Source: Pseudomonas taeanensis MS-3 (GTDB lineage Bacteria > Pseudomonadota > Gammaproteobacteria > Pseudomonadales > Pseudomonadaceae). Taken from it: a stretch of 64,000 nucleotides of DNA. The DNA lies in assembly GCF_000498575.2 (NCBI RefSeq), contig NZ_AWSQ01000004.1:769142-833141 (forward strand), written 5' to 3'. Positions within the stretch are counted from its first letter, which is position 1, and every line of letters starts with the position of its first letter. The notes under the pieces were generated by a model. That model was not told where the DNA came from, did not search any database, and saw nothing but the letters and a program-made list of their open reading frames with translations. Below are positions 17,609 through 26,500 of the stretch, in pieces. Made by a program: the position numbers and the translations under genes.

Positions 17609-18454
17609 TCAACCTTTGACGGCGCCGGCTGTCAGCCCACGCAGGAAGTACTTGCCAGCCAGGATGTAGACGACCAGCGTGGGCAGCCCGGCGATCATCG
17701 CCGCGGCCATGTCGACGTTGTATTCCTTGGCCCCAGTGCTGGTGTTGACCAGGTTGTTCAGGGCCACGGTGATCGGCTGGGTATCGCCGCTGGCGAACAC
17801 CACGCCGAACAGGAAGTCGTTCCAGATCTGGGTGAACTGCCAGATCAGGCAGACCATGATGATCGGCACCGACATCGGCAGCATGATTCGCCCGAAGATG
17901 GTGAAGAAGCCTGCGCCATCCAGCCGTGCCGCCCGCACCAGGGCATCCGGAATGCTCACGTAGTAGTTACGGAAGAACAGCGTGGTGAAGGCCAGGCCGT
18001 AAACCACATGGATCAGCACCAGGCCGCTGGTGGTGTTGGCCAGACCTAGCTGGCCGAGAGTGAACGAAGCCGGCAACAGCACCACCTGGAACGGCAGGAA
18101 GCAGCCGAACAGCAGCAGGCCGAAGAACAGCTGCGAGCCGCGAAAGCGCCACATGGCCAGCACATAGCCGTTCAAGGCGCCGAGCAGGGTGGAGATGGTC
18201 ACCGCCGGAATGGTGATCTTCACCGAGTTCCAGAAGAAGCCACCGACACTGTCCCAGGCCTTCGACCAACCGATACCGGTGAACAGTTCAGGCCAGGACA
18301 GCAGGTTGCCAGTGAGCACATCTTCCGGAGTCTTGAAGCTGGTCAGCAGCATCACGATCAGCGGAATCAGATAGACCGCACAGGCCGTCAACAGGGTTGC
18401 GTAGATCGCCAGGCGGCTGAGGCTGAAGGGGGATTTTGCAGACAGGCTAGTCAT
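17609..18454 (-). CDS. gtsC: Glucose ABC transporter permease (MalG type)
   Basis: 281-residue inner-membrane permease with about six helices and the binding-protein-dependent transport EAA loop, seen as ALVRAARLDGAGFFTIFGRIMLPMS. Pairs with GtsB to form the channel. The start ATG at 18454 overlaps the gtsB stop by 8 bases, indicating translational coupling. C-terminal KYFLRGLTAGAVKG is typical of MalG-type permeases. Confidence 0.94.
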   Translation of the reverse strand: MTSLSAKSPFSLSRLAIYATLLTACAVYLIPLIVMLLTSFKTPEDVLTGNLLSWPELFTGIGWSKAWDSVGGFFWNSVKITIPAVTISTLLGALNGYVLAMWRFRGSQLFFGLLLFGCFLPFQVVLLPASFTLGQLGLANTTSGLVLIHVVYGLAFTTLFFRNYYVSIPDALVRAARLDGAGFFTIFGRIMLPMSVPIIMVCLIWQFTQIWNDFLFGVVFASGDTQPITVALNNLVNTSTGAKEYNVDMAAAMIAGLPTLVVYILAGKYFLRGLTAGAVKG

Positions 18455-19355
18455 GGCGCTTGGCCCTCAGTTCGGAGTACAGGTACGGCACCAGGATCGC
18501 CAGCACGGCGCCGAGCATCAGGATCGCGCTGGCGGCGCCGAGGCCCATCTGGCCGCGGGTGAAGGTGTGGGCATACATGAACATCGCTGGCAGGTCGGAG
18601 GAGTAACCGGGGCCGCCTGCGGTCATCGAGGCGACCAGGTCGAAACTCTTGATCGCGATGTGCGCGAGGATCATCAGCGCACTGAAGAACACCGGCCCGA
18701 GGCTCGGCAGGACGATGCGCAGGTAGATATTCGGCAGGCTGGCGCCATCCACCTGGGCGGCGCGAATGATCGACTGATCGACACTGCGCAGGCCGGCGAG
18801 AAACAGCGCCATGACGAAGCCCGAGGCCTGCCACACCGCGGCGATCACCAGGCAGTAGACGACGTACTGCGGATCGACCAGCCAGTCGAAACGAAAGCCC
18901 TCCCAGCCCCAGTCGCGCAGCAGCTTGTCCAGGCCCAGGCCGGGATTGAGCAGCCATTTCCAGGCGGTGCCGGTGACGATCATCGACAAGGCCATGGGGT
19001 AGAGAAAGATGGTGCGGATAACGCCTTCGCGGCGGATGCGCTGATCCAGCAGCACCGCCAGCAGCACACCGACCACCAGGCTGATGGTGATGAACAGGCC
19101 ACCGAAGACCATCAGGTTCTTGCTCGCCACCCACCAGCGGTCGTTGTCCAGCAGACGCTGGTATTGCTGCAGGCCCACCCACTTGTAGCTGGGCATGAAG
19201 CGCGAGTTGGTGAACGACAGCAGGAAGGTCCAGAGGATGTAGCCGTAGAAGCCGACCAGCACGATCAGCATGCTCGGCGCCAACACCAGCTTGGGCAGCC
19301 AGCGTTGCAATGCATCCAGTGGCGAGGCCTTGGTAACAACTGCGATTGAGCTCAT
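18447..19355 (-). CDS. gtsB: Glucose ABC transporter permease (MalF type)
   Basis: 302-residue permease. After an N-terminal basic segment (SPLDALQRWLPKL) come six predicted helices and the EAA-like loop SIIRAAQVDGASLPNIYLRIVLPSL. I chose ATG 19355 (MSSIAVVTK), which has GGAGT eight bases upstream, over an upstream in-frame start in the intergenic repeat. Second gene of gtsABCD, separated from gtsA by a repeat-containing 233-base gap. Confidence 0.94.
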   Translation of the reverse strand: MSSIAVVTKASPLDALQRWLPKLVLAPSMLIVLVGFYGYILWTFLLSFTNSRFMPSYKWVGLQQYQRLLDNDRWWVASKNLMVFGGLFITISLVVGVLLAVLLDQRIRREGVIRTIFLYPMALSMIVTGTAWKWLLNPGLGLDKLLRDWGWEGFRFDWLVDPQYVVYCLVIAAVWQASGFVMALFLAGLRSVDQSIIRAAQVDGASLPNIYLRIVLPSLGPVFFSALMILAHIAIKSFDLVASMTAGGPGYSSDLPAMFMYAHTFTRGQMGLGAASAILMLGAVLAILVPYLYSELRAKRHD

Positions 19356-19384
19356 GAGTAACTCCGTTTCTTGAAACGCCACTC

Positions 19385-19464
19385 GTAGGAACCAGGGAGA
19401 CGCCAAGTTCGTGCTGGCGATCCGTTTGCCGCCCCGGAATGACCGCCAGCACGCTGGCTCCTAC
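19385..19464. repeat. REP-like inverted repeat between gtsA and gtsB
   Basis: Outer arms GTAGGAACCAG (19385-19395) and CTGGCTCCTAC (19454-19464) pair with one mismatch, and inner arms GTGCTGGCG (19411-19419) and CGCCAGCAC (19444-19452) pair perfectly. Placed just after gtsA, it could stabilise gtsA mRNA so that binding protein exceeds permease, as in other ABC operons (inference). Confidence 0.75.
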
Positions 19465-19588
19465 AGAAATCCGGAACGGCCGATCCCGTGGCGCGTGCCT
19501 GAGGGCATGCGCCTGGGATCAGAGGCTTAAAGTTGGTGGGCCGCACCCACCCTATGACAGCCGCCGGCGGACCGGCGACCCTGGGGTG

Positions 19589-20842
19589 TTACTGCACCGC
19601 CTGAATGGCCGCAGCCAGTTGCTGCGCGGCGCGTTTCGGGTCGGCTTGCGGGTCGTTGAAGAAGTTGGTCACCACATCGAACACCGCGCCCTGCACATAG
19701 CTGGAAGCGGCCATGCCGTGGGCCATGCTCGGCTGCAGACCACCATTGCCGGCGGCTTCCTTGAAGTCGGCCATGGACTTCTGCGCACAGGCGTCGAAGC
19801 TGCTCATGTCCTGATCCAGGCGTACCGGAATGGAACCCTTGTTCTGATTGAAGAACTGCTGGAACTCAGGCTCGAGCACGGTGCGCGCCAGGTCTTCCTG
19901 GGCCTTGCGGTTTTCCGCATCGCCCAGCTTGAACATGGCCAGCGAATCGATATTGAAGGCGAAGCTGCCCTGGGTACCGGGGAATGCCAGGCACTGATAA
20001 TCCTTGCCGGCGACCTTGCCAGCCGCAGTCCACTCGCTCTTGGCCCAGTCGCCCATCAACTGCATGCCGGCCTTGCCATTGATCACCAGGCCGGTGGCGA
20101 TGTTCCAGTCGCGCCCGGCGGCGTCGGCATCCACGTAACCGCGCAGCTTATTCAGCGCAGCGAACACCTCGACCATCTGGTCGCCGGTCAGCGTCGCTTC
20201 GTCCAGATCGACGAAGGCTTTGCGGAAGGCATCGGCGCCGAGGATGCTCAACGCCAGGTCCTCGAACACGGTGCCGTCTTGCCAAGGCTGGCCACCGTGG
20301 GCCAGAGGGATAAAGCCAGCAGCTTTAAGCTTATCGGCGGCGGCGAAGAACTCATCGAGGGTGGTCGGTGGCGTGGCGCCGGCCTTGGCGAAGACCTCTG
20401 GGTTGATCCACAGCCAGTTGACCCGGTGCACGTTGACCGGCACCGCCACATAGTGACCCTCATACGTCATGATTTCGGCCACCTGCTTGGGCAGCAGGGT
20501 GTCCCACTGATTCTGCTCGGCCACCGAATCCAGGTTGGCGAGCAAACCCAGCGCGCCCCACTCCTGAATATCCGGCCCCTTGATCTGTGCGGCAGCCGGC
20601 GGGTTGCCGGACACGGCGCGGGTCTTCAGCACAGTCATGGCTGCCTCGCCACCACCGCCTGCCACGGCGAAGTCTTTCCAGGTATGGCCTTTGTCTTCGA
20701 CCAGTTTCTGCAGGGTGTCGGCGGCGCGCTTCTCACCACCGGAGGTCCACCAGTGCAGCACTTCGACCTCACCGGCGAGGGCCGCCAGCGGCATCAGGGA
20801 GACAAGAGAAACGGCAGTGGCCAGGCGAGTCATAGCATTCAT
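19589..20842 (-). CDS. gtsA: Glucose ABC transporter periplasmic sugar-binding protein
   Basis: 417-residue family-1 solute-binding protein with a signal peptide (MNAMTRLATAVSLVSLMPL, cleavage after ALA-GEV). The mature start EVEVLHWWTSGGEKRAA is characteristic of Pseudomonas glucose/mannose-binding GtsA proteins. It captures glucose in the periplasm and delivers it to GtsBC. First gene of the operon; its leader carries an Hfq/Crc-type motif. A single Cys pair is present (YQCLAF and DACAQK). Confidence 0.95.
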   Translation of the reverse strand: MNAMTRLATAVSLVSLMPLAALAGEVEVLHWWTSGGEKRAADTLQKLVEDKGHTWKDFAVAGGGGEAAMTVLKTRAVSGNPPAAAQIKGPDIQEWGALGLLANLDSVAEQNQWDTLLPKQVAEIMTYEGHYVAVPVNVHRVNWLWINPEVFAKAGATPPTTLDEFFAAADKLKAAGFIPLAHGGQPWQDGTVFEDLALSILGADAFRKAFVDLDEATLTGDQMVEVFAALNKLRGYVDADAAGRDWNIATGLVINGKAGMQLMGDWAKSEWTAAGKVAGKDYQCLAFPGTQGSFAFNIDSLAMFKLGDAENRKAQEDLARTVLEPEFQQFFNQNKGSIPVRLDQDMSSFDACAQKSMADFKEAAGNGGLQPSMAHGMAASSYVQGAVFDVVTNFFNDPQADPKRAAQQLAAAIQAVQ

Positions 20843-20857
20843 TAGACGGGTACCTTC

Positions 20858-20865
20858 TTGTTGTT
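20858..20865 (-). promoter_or_regulatory. Hfq/Crc-type motif in the gtsA leader
   Basis: The coding strand reads AACAACAAGAAGG just before gtsA: AACAACAA (AAnAAnAA) overlaps the start of the Shine-Dalgarno region. GtsA is a reported target of Hfq/Crc catabolite repression in pseudomonads. Confidence 0.55.
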
Positions 20866-20991
20866 ATACGTGAGCAAGTCTGGTGCTTGCGCTGCATCGA
20901 ATTCTAACCACGGCCAGTCACGCGGCGGGTAACGAAGGGATGCATAAAGGTCACAGGCTGGTTACATAACGCTCTGCTCATCCGTATAGCG

Positions 20992-21059
20992 GTAGCCCGG
21001 ATGCAATCCGGGAGATTTCCCGGCCGCCAACAGAAAACCCCGGATTGCATCCGGGCTAC
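20992..21059. repeat. Perfect 21-bp inverted repeat (REP-like)
   Basis: Arms 20992-21012 and 21039-21059 are exact reverse complements over 21 bases (GTAGCCCGGATGCAATCC... ), with a 26-base loop. It lies between the gtrS stop and the gtsA start, in a 303-base gap otherwise holding only the gtsA promoter. This GTAGCCCGGAT element is common in pseudomonad and other proteobacterial intergenic DNA. Confidence 0.85.
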
Positions 21060-21145
21060 GGACTGGCGGATTACTTCAGCAGGAAATAACAGAAGGGGAA
21101 ATCCAGAGCGAGCGAGGCCGGGCATGACTGAGGACTGCAGCCGCC

Positions 21146-22621
21146 CTACAGTTCCTGCCCCGAGTCGATATAACGCGGCAGCCACAGGGTGACCCGCAAA
21201 CCACCCTCGCGCAGGTTACGCAGACTCACCTCGCCGCCATGGCTGTGGGCGATATTGCGTGCGATGCCCAAGCCCAGGCCGTAGCCCTGCTGCTGCCCGG
21301 CCAGCCGTACATGCGGCTCGAACACCTGCTCCAGGCGTTGCTCGGGCACTCCAGGCCCCTCGTCATCCACGTGCAGGATAAAGGCGCGCTCATCGTCCTC
21401 GATATGCAGATGGGCCTTCTGCCCATATTTCAGGGCGTTGTCGACCAGGTTGCCGATGCAGCGCTTGAGTGCCAGCGACTTGCCCGGATAGGCGGCGAGT
21501 GCCTGACCGTCGAGCGTCACCCGACCATTGCCGGCAGGCGCCAGGTAGGGCTCGACCACGCCGTGGAGCAACAGGTTGAGATCGACCGGCTCGATATTCT
21601 CGTGAATATCGGTGTCCTTGACGCACTGCAAGGCGCCTTTGACCAGCAATTCGAGCTCATCCAGGTCGCGACTGAACTTGGCCTGCACCACTTCGTCTTC
21701 GAGCAACTCGACACGCAGGCGCAAGCGAGTGATCGGCGTGCGCAGATCATGGGAAATGGCACTGAACAACTGACTGCGCTCATTCAAATATCGACTGATG
21801 CGCTCGCGCATGCTGTTGAAGGCGCGACTGACCTCGACCACTTCGCTGCCGCCCGCCTCCGCCAGCGGTTCGACCTCGCTGCCCAACGACATTTCCCGCG
21901 CCGCCACCGCCAGACGCTTGAGAGGCCGGCTCTGCCAATGCACCAGGATGCCGATGAACAGCAGCAGAAAACTGCTGGTGAGAATGATGAACCACAGCTG
22001 TTGGGCCGGCAGCCCCTGCTGCTCCAGGCCGACATAGGGTTCGGGCATCAGGGAGGCGAGGTACAGCCATTCGTTCGGCGCGATCTGGATCTGAGTGACC
22101 AGCACCGGCGGGTTGAGCGGCTCCAGGCTCAGGGCGTAATGGGCCCAGGAACGGGGCAACTCATCGAGTTTCAAGGCGCTATTGAAGATGCGCAGATCAT
22201 CCGGGCTGACGAACTGCACGGAGAGATCCAGCTTGCCGCCCAGCCGTTCTCGCAGGGTCGCATCGACCGCATTCAGCACCGCGCGCTTGCGCGGCGTTTC
22301 CGGCAACACCTGCATGCTCAGGGGCTTGTCGTTGAGCGAGACGAAAAAGCGCGTGCCCCCCATGTTGCGCAACTGGTCGAGTACCAGCGGCCGATAACCG
22401 AGGGGCAACGAGCGGAAATAGCTGACACTGGCGGCCATCGACTGGCCCAGGCTGCGAGCGCTGATCAGCAGCCCCTCCATCTGGCTGGCGCGCAACTGCG
22501 ACACCCAGATCACGCTGGACAAGGCCTGCGCCAGCAGCACCACCAGCAACGTCAGCAGCAGCATGCGCCCGAGCAGCGAGCGCGGCACTGGCAGCAGTCG
22601 GCGCCAGCTAAACATGCCCAT
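21146..22621 (-). CDS. gtrS: Sensor histidine kinase GtrS/GltS
   Basis: 491-residue membrane sensor kinase. TM1 is near the N-terminus (LLGRMLLLTLLVVLLAQAL), a roughly 140-residue periplasmic sensor follows, then TM2 (LWFIILTSSFLLLFIGILV), a HAMP linker, the H-box ISHDLRTPITRLRLR, the N-box NLVDNALKYG, and G-boxes DEGPGVPE and GYGLGLGI. In P. aeruginosa the orthologue responds to 2-ketogluconate and 6-phosphogluconate and controls the glucose transport genes via GltR. The ATG at 22621 or 22615 is preferred; an upstream TTG lies in a REP element. Confidence 0.92.
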   Translation of the reverse strand: MGMFSWRRLLPVPRSLLGRMLLLTLLVVLLAQALSSVIWVSQLRASQMEGLLISARSLGQSMAASVSYFRSLPLGYRPLVLDQLRNMGGTRFFVSLNDKPLSMQVLPETPRKRAVLNAVDATLRERLGGKLDLSVQFVSPDDLRIFNSALKLDELPRSWAHYALSLEPLNPPVLVTQIQIAPNEWLYLASLMPEPYVGLEQQGLPAQQLWFIILTSSFLLLFIGILVHWQSRPLKRLAVAAREMSLGSEVEPLAEAGGSEVVEVSRAFNSMRERISRYLNERSQLFSAISHDLRTPITRLRLRVELLEDEVVQAKFSRDLDELELLVKGALQCVKDTDIHENIEPVDLNLLLHGVVEPYLAPAGNGRVTLDGQALAAYPGKSLALKRCIGNLVDNALKYGQKAHLHIEDDERAFILHVDDEGPGVPEQRLEQVFEPHVRLAGQQQGYGLGLGIARNIAHSHGGEVSLRNLREGGLRVTLWLPRYIDSGQEL

Positions 22622-22630
22622 GCCGCCCCT

Positions 22631-22693
22631 GTAGGAGCCAGCTTGCTGGCGATCCATCGCAAGGAAAAGCATCGCCAGCAAGCTGGCTCACAC
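22631..22693. repeat. REP-like element between gltR and gtrS
   Basis: GAGCCAGCTTGCTGGCGAT (22635-22653) pairs perfectly with its reverse complement at 22671-22689. The same GTAGGAGCCAGCTTGCTGGCGA unit recurs at 39699, between fahA and hmgA. Confidence 0.85.
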
Positions 22694-22707
22694 CCAGAGC
22701 TGCAGTG

Positions 22708-23436
22708 CTAACCATGGCTGTACGGCACGACATTGGCCGCCAGCAGATAACCGCTACCGCGCACCGTACGGATCAAGCGCGGCGGTTTGTCGGTGTCGCG
22801 CAGGCGCTGGCGCAGCCGGCTGACCGCCATGTCGACGATGCGCTCCAGCGGCATGACCTCACGGCCGCGGGTGGCATTGCCGATGGTGTCGCGATCGAGG
22901 ATCTGCTGCGGATGATCGAGAAACAGCTTGAGCAGGATGAAGTCGGCACCAGACAGGATCACCTCCTCTCCATCCAGGTGGAACAGCCGGTGGCTGACCA
23001 TATCCAGGCGCCACTCATCGAAGGCCACTACCTCACTGCCGCGCTCCTGGCTGAACTGCGCGCGGCGCAGCAAGGCCTTGATCCGCGCCAGCAACTCGCG
23101 CGGACTGAAGGGCTTGCCCAGGTAGTCGTCGGCGCCCAGTTCCAGGCCGATCACCCGGTCGGTCTCGTCGGAGCTGGCGGTGAGCATGATGATCGGCACC
23201 TGGGCCAGACGCTGATGCTCGCGCACCCAGCGACACAGGCTGAAGCCATCCTCGTCGGGCAGCATCACATCGAGAATCACCAGGTCGGCCGGTTCGGTGC
23301 ACATGCCCTGGCGAAACCCCGCACCGTCGCCGACGGTGCGCACCTGAAAGCCGGCGCGACTGAGGTAAGTGTGTAGCAGTTCGCGGATCTCCTGATCGTC
23401 ATCGACCAGCAGAATCGATTTTCCGGGCTGGCTCAT
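22708..23436 (-). CDS. gltR: Response regulator GltR (OmpR family)
   Basis: 242-residue two-component regulator. Receiver domain: SILLVDDDQEIRELL, phospho-acceptor in LVILDVMLPDEDGF, and the conserved Thr/Lys in MLTAS and LGKPFSPREL. The C-terminal winged helix ends LIRTVRGSGYLLAA, typical of OmpR/PhoB. With GtrS it controls glucose uptake genes. gltR comes first and gtrS 86 bases later, so both are probably one transcript. Confidence 0.95.
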   Translation of the reverse strand: MSQPGKSILLVDDDQEIRELLHTYLSRAGFQVRTVGDGAGFRQGMCTEPADLVILDVMLPDEDGFSLCRWVREHQRLAQVPIIMLTASSDETDRVIGLELGADDYLGKPFSPRELLARIKALLRRAQFSQERGSEVVAFDEWRLDMVSHRLFHLDGEEVILSGADFILLKLFLDHPQQILDRDTIGNATRGREVMPLERIVDMAVSRLRQRLRDTDKPPRLIRTVRGSGYLLAANVVPYSHG

Positions 23437-23448
23437 GATCCGCCGTCC

Positions 23449-23456
23449 TTATTGTT
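23449..23456 (-). promoter_or_regulatory. Hfq/Crc-type motif in the gltR leader
   Basis: The coding strand reads AACAATAAGGACGG: AACAATAA (AAnAAnAA) directly abuts the AAGGA ribosome site of gltR. Confidence 0.4.
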
Positions 23457-23503
23457 ATGTGTTCACGCCTGTCGCGTGTCTTACCACAGCCTATCGCCGC
23501 CAA

Positions 23504-23544
23504 GGCCGCTCCTACAGGTAGGCACACGCCTTGTGGGAGCGGCC
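23504..23544. repeat. REP-like hairpin upstream of gltR
   Basis: GGCCGCTCCTACA (23504-23516) and TGTGGGAGCGGCC (23532-23544) pair over 13 bp with one mismatch. This GTGGGAGCGGCC element is among the commonest Pseudomonas intergenic repeats. It sits between glk and gltR. Confidence 0.85.
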
Positions 23545-23581
23545 TCAGTCGCGAAATATCCGCGACATCATCGCACCTCGC

Positions 23582-24544
23582 TCAGCGCGACCCAAGCGCC
23601 TGCTGCAGCGCCACGCCCGCGCCCATCAAGCCCGGATATTCGGCGGTCACCAGCCACACCGGAATACCCTCGAAATACGCACTCATCACGCCCTTGTCGC
23701 GAAAACTGCGGGCAAAACCGCTGGCCAGGAACAGTTCGGCAAAGCGCGGCACCACACCGCCGACGATGTACACCCCACCACGCCCACCCAGGCTCAGCAC
23801 ATTGTTACCGGCGGCGCGACCCAGCCAGCAGCAGAACTGCTCCAGCACACCCAGCGCAACCTCATCGCCGTTCAGCGCCGCCGCCGTGACCTCGGCGGGC
23901 GAGCTCAGCCGCGCTTCATGCCCATCCAGCGCGCATATCGCCCGATAGAGCAGCAGCAGACCGTTACCACTGAGCACGTCCTCGGCGCGCACATGACCGA
24001 GCATAAGGTACAACTGCTGCCACAGTTCGGCCTCACGCGGGCTGCCTATCGGCAGGTCGACATGCCCACCCTCGCCCGGCAAGGCCAACCAGCTGCCGTC
24101 ATCCAGCGCCAGCAAGGTACCGACACCCAGGCCGGTGCCGGGGCCGATCACCACACAGGGCCGATTGGCCTCAGGCTCGCCCGGACAGACCAGCACGCGT
24201 TCATCCTCACGCAGACGGGTCATGCCCAGGGCCATGGCGGAAAAATCATTGATCAGCAGCAGTTCGCGAACCTGCAGTTCGCGGCAGAACCCCGCGCGAC
24301 TGAGGCGCCAGTGGTTATTGGTAAAGCGGAACTCATCCCCACTGACCGGTCCGGCGCAGGCCAGGCACACTGAATCCACCGCGCCGAGCGGCAACCCCAG
24401 CTCGGCCAGATAGGCGCGAATCGCCGCCTCCGGCCCCGGATAGTCGGCGGTGGCCAGGACCCGCACCGACTCCAGCTGCTCGTCACGCCACAGGGCGAAG
24501 CGCGCATTGGTGCCGCCGATATCACCGACCAGTGCCAGTTTCAC
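23582..24544 (-). CDS. glk: Glucokinase
   Basis: 320-residue ROK-unrelated (Pfam Glucokinase type) enzyme phosphorylating glucose to glucose 6-phosphate. N-terminal phosphate motif LVGDIGGTNARFAL, LACAGPVSGDEFRFTNNHW, the catalytic-Asp region LLINDFSAMALG, and GPGTGLGVGTL are intact, with VYIVGGVVPRF near the C-terminus. The start ATG overlaps the edd TGA (ATGA), so glk translation is coupled to edd. Confidence 0.96.
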   Translation of the reverse strand: MKLALVGDIGGTNARFALWRDEQLESVRVLATADYPGPEAAIRAYLAELGLPLGAVDSVCLACAGPVSGDEFRFTNNHWRLSRAGFCRELQVRELLLINDFSAMALGMTRLREDERVLVCPGEPEANRPCVVIGPGTGLGVGTLLALDDGSWLALPGEGGHVDLPIGSPREAELWQQLYLMLGHVRAEDVLSGNGLLLLYRAICALDGHEARLSSPAEVTAAALNGDEVALGVLEQFCCWLGRAAGNNVLSLGGRGGVYIVGGVVPRFAELFLASGFARSFRDKGVMSAYFEGIPVWLVTAEYPGLMGAGVALQQALGSR

Positions 24545-26367
24545 TTCAGCGACTCCAGGCTGCCGGTAAAGGCACTGGCGCCCTGCTCGGCAGAGCTGAA
24601 GGCCAGGCGCATGAAGGAAAACAGCTCACGACCGCAGCCCACTGCATTGTTCAGGGTGTCGACCGCCGGCTCACGCGCCGCCAGCTCGGCATCCTCGACC
24701 AGCACCCGCAGCTCGCCGGTCTGGCCGTCGACCCGGATCACGTCGCCATCGCGCACCCGCGCCAGCGGGCCGCCGTCGAAGGCTTCGGGGCAGACATGGA
24801 TGGCCGCCGGGATCTTGCCCGAGGCACCGGACATGCGCCCATCGGTGACCAGCGCCACCTTGAAGCCGCGATCCTGCAGTACGCCGAGGAACGGGGTCAT
24901 CTTGTGCAGCTCCGGCATGCCGTTGCTGCGCGGGCCCTGGAAGCGCATTACCGCAACGAAGTCACACTCCAGCTCACCAGCCTTGAAGGCGTCAGCCAAC
25001 TCCTGCTGATCCTCGAACACCCGCGCCGGCGCCTCGACCACCTGATGTTCGAGCGCCACCGCCGAGACCTTCATCACCCCGCGCCCGAGATTGCCCTGCA
25101 TCAGGCGTAAGCCACCCTCAGGGGAATAGGGGCGCGCCACCGGGCGCAACACGCTTTCGTCATGACTCTTGGTCGGCCCGTCGCGCCACACCAACTTGCC
25201 CTCTTCGAGGAAAGGCTCGCGGGTGTAACGGCTCAGACCATGGCCGGCCACGGTGTTGACGTCCTCGTGCAACAGCCCGGCCTTGAGCAGCTCGCGGATC
25301 AACAACGACATACCGCCTGCAGCCTGGAAATGGTTGATGTCGGCGCTGCCGTTGGGATAGACGTGGGCCAGGGTCGGCACCACCTCGGAGAGGTCGGCCA
25401 TGTCCTGCCAGGTCAGCTGAATCCCCGCCGCCTGAGCGATGGCAGGCATGTGCAAGGTGTGATTGGTCGAGCCGCCGGTCGCACTCAAGGCGACGACGGC
25501 GTTGACCAGGCAACGCTCGTCAACGATCAACCCAAGCGGCATGAACTGGCCACTCTGCTTGGTCAACCGGGTGACCTGCTGCGCCGCTTCGCGGGTCAGG
25601 GCGTCGCGCAATGGCGTGTTGGGGTTGATGAATGAGGCGCCGGGCAAGTGCAGGCCCATTACCTCCATCAACAACTGGTTGGTGTTGGCCGTGCCATAGA
25701 AGGTGCAAGTGCCGGGGCTGTGGTAGGCACTCATCTCTGCCTCGAGCAGCTCGTCGCGGGTCGCCTTGCCTTCGGCATAGCGCTGGCGTACGTCGGCCTT
25801 CTCCTTGTTCGACAGCCCGGACGGCATCGGCCCAGCTGGCACGAACAGCGTCGGCAAGTGACCGAAGCGCAAGGCGCCCATCAACAGACCGGGGACGATC
25901 TTGTCGCAGATGCCCAGGAACAGCGCGGCATCGAACATGTTGTGCGACAGCGCCACCGCCGTGGACATGGCAATCACCTCGCGACTGGCGATGCCCAGCT
26001 CCATGCCCGGCTCGCCTTGGGTCACGCCATCGCACATGGCCGGCACACCACCGGCAAACTGGCCGACCGAGCCGATCTCACGCAGCGCCTGTTTGATCTG
26101 CTCGGGGTAATCCTGATAGGGCTGGTGGGCCGAGAGCATGTCGTTATAAGCAGAAACTATCGCCACATTGGCCGCATTCATCAGCCGCAGCGTTTGCTTG
26201 TCTTCGCTGCCACAGCCCGCCACACCGTGGGCGAAATTGGCACATTGCAGCTTGCCGCGCTGCGGGCCGTCGCTGGCGGCTGCGTGAATCATAGTCAGGT
26301 AGCGCTCACGCGTAGCGCGGCTACGGGCGATCAGACGGTCGGTTACCTCAAGAACGCGGGGATGCAT
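24541..26367 (-). CDS. edd: Phosphogluconate dehydratase
   Basis: 608-residue Fe-S dehydratase of the IlvD/Edd family; converts 6-phosphogluconate to KDPG. Seen are HPRVLEVTDRLIARSRATRERYL at the start, VAGCGSEDK and GICDKIVPGLLMG (cluster cysteines), TCTFYGTANTNQ, GGSTNHTLHMPAIA, and VTDGRMSGASGKIPAAIHVCPEA near the end. First gene of edd-glk, divergent from gap, with HexR-type sites in the shared promoter. Confidence 0.97.
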   Translation of the reverse strand: MHPRVLEVTDRLIARSRATRERYLTMIHAAASDGPQRGKLQCANFAHGVAGCGSEDKQTLRLMNAANVAIVSAYNDMLSAHQPYQDYPEQIKQALREIGSVGQFAGGVPAMCDGVTQGEPGMELGIASREVIAMSTAVALSHNMFDAALFLGICDKIVPGLLMGALRFGHLPTLFVPAGPMPSGLSNKEKADVRQRYAEGKATRDELLEAEMSAYHSPGTCTFYGTANTNQLLMEVMGLHLPGASFINPNTPLRDALTREAAQQVTRLTKQSGQFMPLGLIVDERCLVNAVVALSATGGSTNHTLHMPAIAQAAGIQLTWQDMADLSEVVPTLAHVYPNGSADINHFQAAGGMSLLIRELLKAGLLHEDVNTVAGHGLSRYTREPFLEEGKLVWRDGPTKSHDESVLRPVARPYSPEGGLRLMQGNLGRGVMKVSAVALEHQVVEAPARVFEDQQELADAFKAGELECDFVAVMRFQGPRSNGMPELHKMTPFLGVLQDRGFKVALVTDGRMSGASGKIPAAIHVCPEAFDGGPLARVRDGDVIRVDGQTGELRVLVEDAELAAREPAVDTLNNAVGCGRELFSFMRLAFSSAEQGASAFTGSLESLK

Positions 26368-26401
26368 GTTGTCGACTCCAGGCTAGCGGGCAGCAGCAGT
26401 T

Positions 26402-26416
26402 TGTGCTTTTAACAAA
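26402..26416. promoter_or_regulatory. Candidate HexR operator, edd-proximal
   Basis: TTGTGCTTTTAACAA fits TTGT-N7-ACAA exactly. It lies 35 bases upstream of the edd start, where HexR is known to repress edd in P. putida. Confidence 0.7.
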
Positions 26417-26462
26417 ATATTGCCACCAAAAAGGCTTGATTTCTACATTTATGGTAATAATC

Positions 26463-26477
26463 TTGTAATTCCAACAA
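26463..26477. promoter_or_regulatory. Candidate HexR operator, gap-proximal
   Basis: TTGTAATTCCAACAA fits TTGT-N7-ACAA exactly, 24 bases before the gap start. With the edd-side site (46 bases away) it makes a two-operator arrangement in a 133-base divergent promoter. Confidence 0.7.
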
Positions 26478-26480
26478 CAA
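26473..26480 (+). promoter_or_regulatory. Hfq/Crc-type motif in the gap leader
   Basis: AACAACAA (AAnAAnAA) lies 20 bases before the gap start and overlaps the HexR half-site, so a role in either DNA or RNA is possible. Confidence 0.35.
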
Positions 26481-26500
26481 AACTAGATCGGATCTCACCT

